Below, one piece after another: positions 59,571-64,000 of a DNA stretch of 64,000 nucleotides. Position numbers and translations under genes: made by a program. Under the pieces are notes generated by a model that was not told where the DNA came from, ran no database searches, and saw only the letters and a list, made by a program, of their open reading frames with translations. The stretch covers positions 4,216,001-4,280,000 of the forward strand of contig OX465596.1 in NCBI GenBank assembly GCA_950022295.1, given 5' to 3'. The stretch is from Bromus sterilis (Eukaryota > Streptophyta > Magnoliopsida > Poales > Poaceae). Positions within the stretch are counted from its first letter, which is position 1. Every line of letters begins with the position of its first letter.

Positions 59571-60260
59571 GCGCAGCGCTACGCGTCCGCCGGCAGTATT
59601 TTACTAAAGATCCGTCGAATGCGTAATCGTCTGATTGAGCGAACTGTAACCGTCTGATTGCGCTCGTTCGAGATAGCAGACCTTTGCAACAGAGACTTTG
59701 TTGCGGTCGGATCATTGCAACAGGTCCGCCGTTGCAAAGCCTTTTTTCAATAAATTGGCACCGAGAGCAAGCCTTTGCAATAGAAGATCTGTTGCGGTCG
59801 GATCATTGCAACAGGGCCGCTGTTGCAAAGGTTTTTTTCATCAAAATCGGTACCAGGAGAGCAAGCCTTTGCAACAGAGGCTCTGTTGCGAGTTGCGACC
59901 GGTCCTTTACAACAAGCCCTATGTTGCAAAGCTTTTTCCCATCAACTCCTAAAACGCGGTGCGGGTCTTCTTCTGCAGGTTTTGGATCTCGCCGGCGACA
60001 ATCTCCCGCTTCTAGGGCAGCATATAGCGCACGCCGCCGCCGAGGAGCCCGAGGATGGCCGAGGACGCGGCGACAATCTCCCCGCCGCGGATGCACGACC
60101 TCTTCGTGCTCGCGGCTGGTGGTGGTGCAGCGGCGCCTCTGCCCCGACTCGCCCCACTCGCGCCGTCTACGGGTGGCCGCTGAAAGGAAAAGCGCGTCCG
60201 CCGGTGTTTTGTTGTAGCCACTGCCTCGCTATAAGGACCTTTGCAATAGCAGGTTAGTTG
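59571..60260. repeat. TTGCAACAG-rich tandem repeat and GC-rich block, probable DNA transposon remnant
   Basis: Three imperfect units start CCTTTGCAA at 59681, 59772 and 59866 (91 and 94 bp apart). Each contains TCTGTTGCG-like and TTGCAAAG strings. They are followed by a GC-rich block to about 60230 and a last TTTGCAATAGCAGG. GCGTCCGCCGG occurs at both edges (about 59583 and 60197). It looks like an internal part of a non-autonomous DNA transposon; no clean termini found. Confidence 0.45.
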
Positions 60261-60948
60261 CGAAGGGGTGACGGCTCGCTCGGTTCAAGTGGTCGGTCAA
60301 GATCAAAAGCCCATCCAACGGTTACGGAAGCGGCAGATGTGCGCGCAGGATCAGACGGTTGAGGGAGATCTTTTCCCATAAACAAACCCGACACAAATCT
60401 ACAAGCGAGCAAAAATCCAACGGCTGACTTCACAAAGTTTTAGTCGCCTAAAATTTAGCAGCCTAAAAAAATCTTTTGAACGGTCAGAACGCATTCAGTT
60501 ATTTTCAGAATGTTTTTGGATGGTCAGAACACACTCTGTTGCTCGACCGTGTTGGACGACCTGTATCCACTCCACGTAGTGGAGATGCATATTTTGTTTT
60601 CGAGAATACCATGAGTACCCCAAGGAACCCCTCACCAAAGGAACTGCAAATGCAGCACTAAGCGCAAAAATAACAAACTGCAAATGGCGAGTTAAATCAT
60701 GTCCCCAAGACCCCAACATAATAGGCACAATATCATGATCCAAGGTCTTCAGTTACATCAACTAAGAATATGCAAAAGGTTACACATGAACAAGCAGCTA
60801 AGCGCTGGCCCTCTTTCTCCTTCATTTCTCAGATCCACTGCCATGATCAAGATGGCATTGCATGTCAAAGCGAGCATCAAAGGAGCTGATGAGGCGGCAT
60901 CAAATGATCATACCATTGCGGGGACAATCAAGATAAGGATGTGAAGTT
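60261..60948. other. Spacer and 3' flank of gene C
   Basis: No gene recognised. The part nearest 60949 is the likely 3' UTR of gene C on the minus strand. Confidence 0.4.
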
Positions 60949-63900
60949 TCAGGAGCGCCTGGCCCGTTTCGGACGTCGCACCGGCGGTGAAGGATTCGTG
61001 TCCTGAATCAGAACGATGGCACAAGTTATGTATGTTCTGCAATGAGTCAGTCAGTCAGTCAGTATTATAGATAGGTGGAGAGGAGTATATTACCTTTGCT
61101 GAACCTGGAGGAGATGACGGCCCACCAGTTAAATCACCAGTTGGCACTGTCTTGTGTATAGCACTAAGCGCGCTCTTCATATTCGCCAAATCCTCCTGCA
61201 TTTTCCTTTGACTGTCTTCCATTGCCATCATTTTTTCCTTCAACGCTGCCGCCTCGTCTTCAGCTCTGCGTTTAGCCTCCATGGCTTCCTTGAAGGATGC
61301 TTGCAGGACTGCCTTCTCTCGTGGGAGCCTCGAGGAGTAGTTGTGTGCAGCAGAATCACTTCCTGAACTCTCTGCTTGCTTCTGATAATCTTTGCGAAGT
61401 CGTTCCTGCACAAGTGCACATGCAACGGAACTTCAGCTCTTATGCGCACGGTCCACAAGATAAACTCATTCAGTGCGCTTGTTTTCTTGTGTCTTACGTA
61501 CAATGACATCAGCTGTTGCCTTCTTAATAGGTTTCCCATTCTTGGGTGTATGAGTCATCATGAAGAGATCCTCAGCACTAGGCCCGTCCTTGTTAGGTCG
61601 TTTTTGCTTCTGCGCACACACACATTTCCACAATAAATGCATCATTGATCATGAAAGCAACAAAAGCAACTTTGAGTTACCTCCTCCTCGATTATCCTTG
61701 CAAAGCTCTTTGTTCCTGCAGTATGATGAGCGACCACGTTTGACTGAGAAGCTTTACTGCGAGCACTTGCGAGCTGATCAGAGAGAAATATTACAATAAT
61801 TCAACAAGCCTAAAAATTGCAAATAAAGCTCAGCCACGCATAAAAGTATAATTGCCAGCAATACCTGCGCCTTTTCAGTACTCCAATATGCTACTAGAAA
61901 TTGCCACTGTTCTTTGAGAACACGAGGATTTCGATCAGCAAGTCGTTCCTCTTCCGTCTCATGACTATTATAGTGTTGTTGCTTTAAGAAATTTTTCCAA
62001 GTCCTCCACCTCTTTCCTAAGGACTTCATGATCCACAACTCACTAATTGGAGCGATGTCAAATTTGAGCTACACCAATAAGCAAAGGCTATTAGTAAAAT
62101 GCAGACACCAAAAAAACAGCAATATTTATTTATACCTTGACAATACGCCAGATTATATCCTTGTTTTTCTCCGGAACACGCCTCCAATCCTGATATGTTA
62201 GAGGTGCCAATACTCCATCCCGTGCTATTGCGCACAAGAAGTTACTTAAGGTGCCTGCCTCTTTTCCAACAGGTTCACCTGAAGTGTTCAATGAAACCGG
62301 TATGCGCACACCCTTAGGCAAGGTCCACACCTCAAGACTGAGTTTCATACCACCACGGAGATGCCTGAAGTTTTTCTTGGTAACTGCTTGAAAAAAAAAC
62401 AGATATACGAACAAACAAAATTAATATATCTGAATTCTATGCATGATCTGACTGTCTGGCTTGAAAGTAGTAAATTGCCTAGAGTCCTGTAACTTATCAT
62501 AATTATAAATGATAAAGAAGGCCAGGCCCAAATGGTTCAGTCAACGAAAAAGAGGGGACTATTCTGCTTAAGACCGACAGATACTTCTCACATGATACCT
62601 AATTTGGACTGGCCAAAACCTAGTTAAACTACTCAATTTTGAGCTCATTTGTCTATGCATGACCAGCCCTGGTAAACAAAAAGTATCCTGCTGTGATACA
62701 AGGTTTTGAGAGCCTGGCTGGAGTTGAACACAGCAGCACATGCCCCTCCCTCCTTCCCTCTAAAGCATCCTAAGGCATCACTTCCAAAATTGTAATGTTT
62801 TGATTTTTGAGACCCAAAGCCATGATTGTTAAATCTTTATGTCTGAGATACGTTAAATCTCGTTCTTCAGTTCACTTTCCATCCTTTTCTCTCTCCAAAG
62901 GCATCACTTCTAATATTATTTTGAGATGTGTGAAATCCAAAGAAACCCTAAATATATTGTTTAAATTCTGTGGTTTGACTTTGGGCACACAAGTCCAGAA
63001 GTTAGCCAGTGAGTCAAGAACACAAGTTTCATTCTGTCTTGAAACAGAACTTTGATCCTCCATCACAACTGATTACTCTATTTCGAGCACCACCATTGCT
63101 CAGCTTCCCTTGTTATGTACTCCCTCGGTTCCATATTAATTGTTGCTGAAATACACCTAGATACATCCGTTTCAGCGACAATTAATATGGAACGGAGGGA
63201 GAACGTGACAGTACATGTTCATGATCTAGAAAACGGAGAGAACAAATAAGGAAATAAATATCATTTGAAAATTTAAGTGGAGCACCAAAACTCTGTTGCG
63301 GAATTGTTTCAGATAAAATCACATTCCTATTTTCTTTCCTCTTTACTCTACCTCTCAACGAAAAATCAAACACCTAGTGTCCTGCCATGGAGAAAGAAAC
63401 AATTTTAACATCCCAAGTTCCTATCATAGCAAACCTGTCGATGTGATGTATTCGCTCAAACTTGGGAGTAAAATTGCCATTCTGGCATGACTATGCATTA
63501 ACAAAATGTAAAATAAAAGGTAACATTGAGTTCACGAGCTATATAAGGTTACTGATTTCATAACTCTATTTATAATATTGCTTATATTTATATCCCCTTA
63601 AAAGGATCCTTCTTTATAAGGAGGTTAATTCTGCACAATGGACACACAAGATAATGAGTGAAGGACGAGACACAAATTACCAACATTCTGGAGAGTCGGG
63701 CTCCAAGGGGCATCTCCTTCTGTATCAGGTAAATCATCCAGGCTTGCCTCGGACATGGTATGCTCAAAAAATGAATTAGATCCCAGCTTTGCAAGGGCCT
63801 TCCTGACCTCAGAGGGGATGTAATTACATGCAAACTGCTCAGGATCGGACAAGTTGAGATGTGAATTCAAAGGTGTTGTAGTTAAATGAGGGTTGTCTAA

Positions 63901-64000
63901 CTTGTTAGAGCTTGGTTCATGCATCTCACACCGAGGGGATGTACTAGGATTTAAAATGTTGATGATTCTATCAATATCTGGAGAGTCCGATAAACTCTGC
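60949..64000 (-). CDS. Transposase_24 family protein, paralogue C (5' part outside window)
   Basis: Exons seen: 64000-63681 (open at the window edge), 62383-62136, 62068-61865, 61773-61681, 61609-61502, 61405-61094, 61002-60949, all GT-AG and in frame to TGA at 60949-60951. The first piece has the acidic linker shared with A and B (DPEQFACNYIPSEVRKALA). Next come WTLPKGVRIPVSLNTSG and APLTYQDWRR, then the Transposase_24 core (RWRTWKNFLKQQHYN, EQWQFLVAYWST, AGTKSFARI). Then follows an exon absent from A and B (KRPNKDGPSAEDLF, THTPKNGKP) that matches the usual end of this family. A Lys/Glu-rich helix and a basic C-terminus (RRPKRARRS), a possible nuclear signal, end the protein. C also has an intron where A and B have none, so it is an older relative. 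Whether it starts with LSD1-type fingers cannot be seen here. Confidence 0.75.
63118..63202. mobile_element. Stowaway MITE in an intron of gene C
   Basis: Starts TACTCCCTCGGTTCCATATTA and ends with the complement TAATATGGAACGGAGGGAG. The right TA is changed to GA. Confidence 0.75.

Noticed and set aside
59681..59950. CRISPR-like regularly spaced repeats
   Set aside because: The units are imperfect 91-94-bp tandem copies with internal palindromes in a plant genome, with no unique spacers and no cas genes.

Overview
This is nuclear DNA from a grass, most likely a Triticeae species (wheat, Aegilops, barley or rye group). The signs are spliced genes with GT-AG introns, GC-rich first exons in an AT-rich background, many Stowaway MITEs with CTCCCTCC ends, Tourist/Harbinger MITEs, Helitrons with CTAG ends, degenerate LINEs, and a 14.5 kb Gypsy LTR retrotransposon. 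No bacterial, organellar, rRNA, tRNA or CRISPR feature was seen.

Layout. (1) 1-2.6 kb: degraded LINE with nested small transposons. (2) 3.06-23.04 kb, minus strand: a complete 32-exon gene for a Strawberry notch / FORGETTER1 (SNO/FGT1) chromatin helicase. I traced all 32 exons; the phases close to a 1299-residue protein with two LSD1-type zinc fingers, a DECH helicase core and a split PHD finger. Its introns hold a truncated LINE, another retroposed element, a hAT-like element, several MITEs and a 978-bp TIR element carrying a gene fragment. (3) 24.6-25.2 kb: a Helitron with a Harbinger MITE nested in it, then a RING-finger fragment. (4) 26.1-37.5 kb: a tandem duplication carrying two minus-strand paralogues, A (27.2-30.3 kb) and B (33.3-37.4 kb). 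Each joins an N-terminal pair of LSD1-like zinc fingers, very like exon 1 of the neighbouring SNO/FGT1 gene, to a long low-complexity region, a Ptta/En/Spm-type Transposase_24 domain and a charged helical tail. (5) 37.5-40.5 kb: Helitron-like and Mutator-like remnants. (6) 40,485-54,963: an LTR retrotransposon of Tat-like type with 1011-bp LTRs (13 differences counted by eye), a GGATG target duplication, gag-pol on the minus strand and a six-exon antisense gene on the plus strand. Both reading units are damaged. (7) 56.65-58.86 kb, minus: a two-exon BAHD acyltransferase. (8) 60.95-64.0 kb, minus: the 3' part of a third, more diverged Transposase_24 paralogue (C), cut by the window edge.

How it fits together. 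The most interesting point is that an intact SNO/FGT1 helicase gene lies next to genes that look like chimeras between its zinc-finger exon and a transposase-derived gene, followed by tandem duplication. The retrotransposon and smaller elements later separated the copies. The acyltransferase shows no functional link to the others. Functions are inferred from motifs and family knowledge; no search was run.
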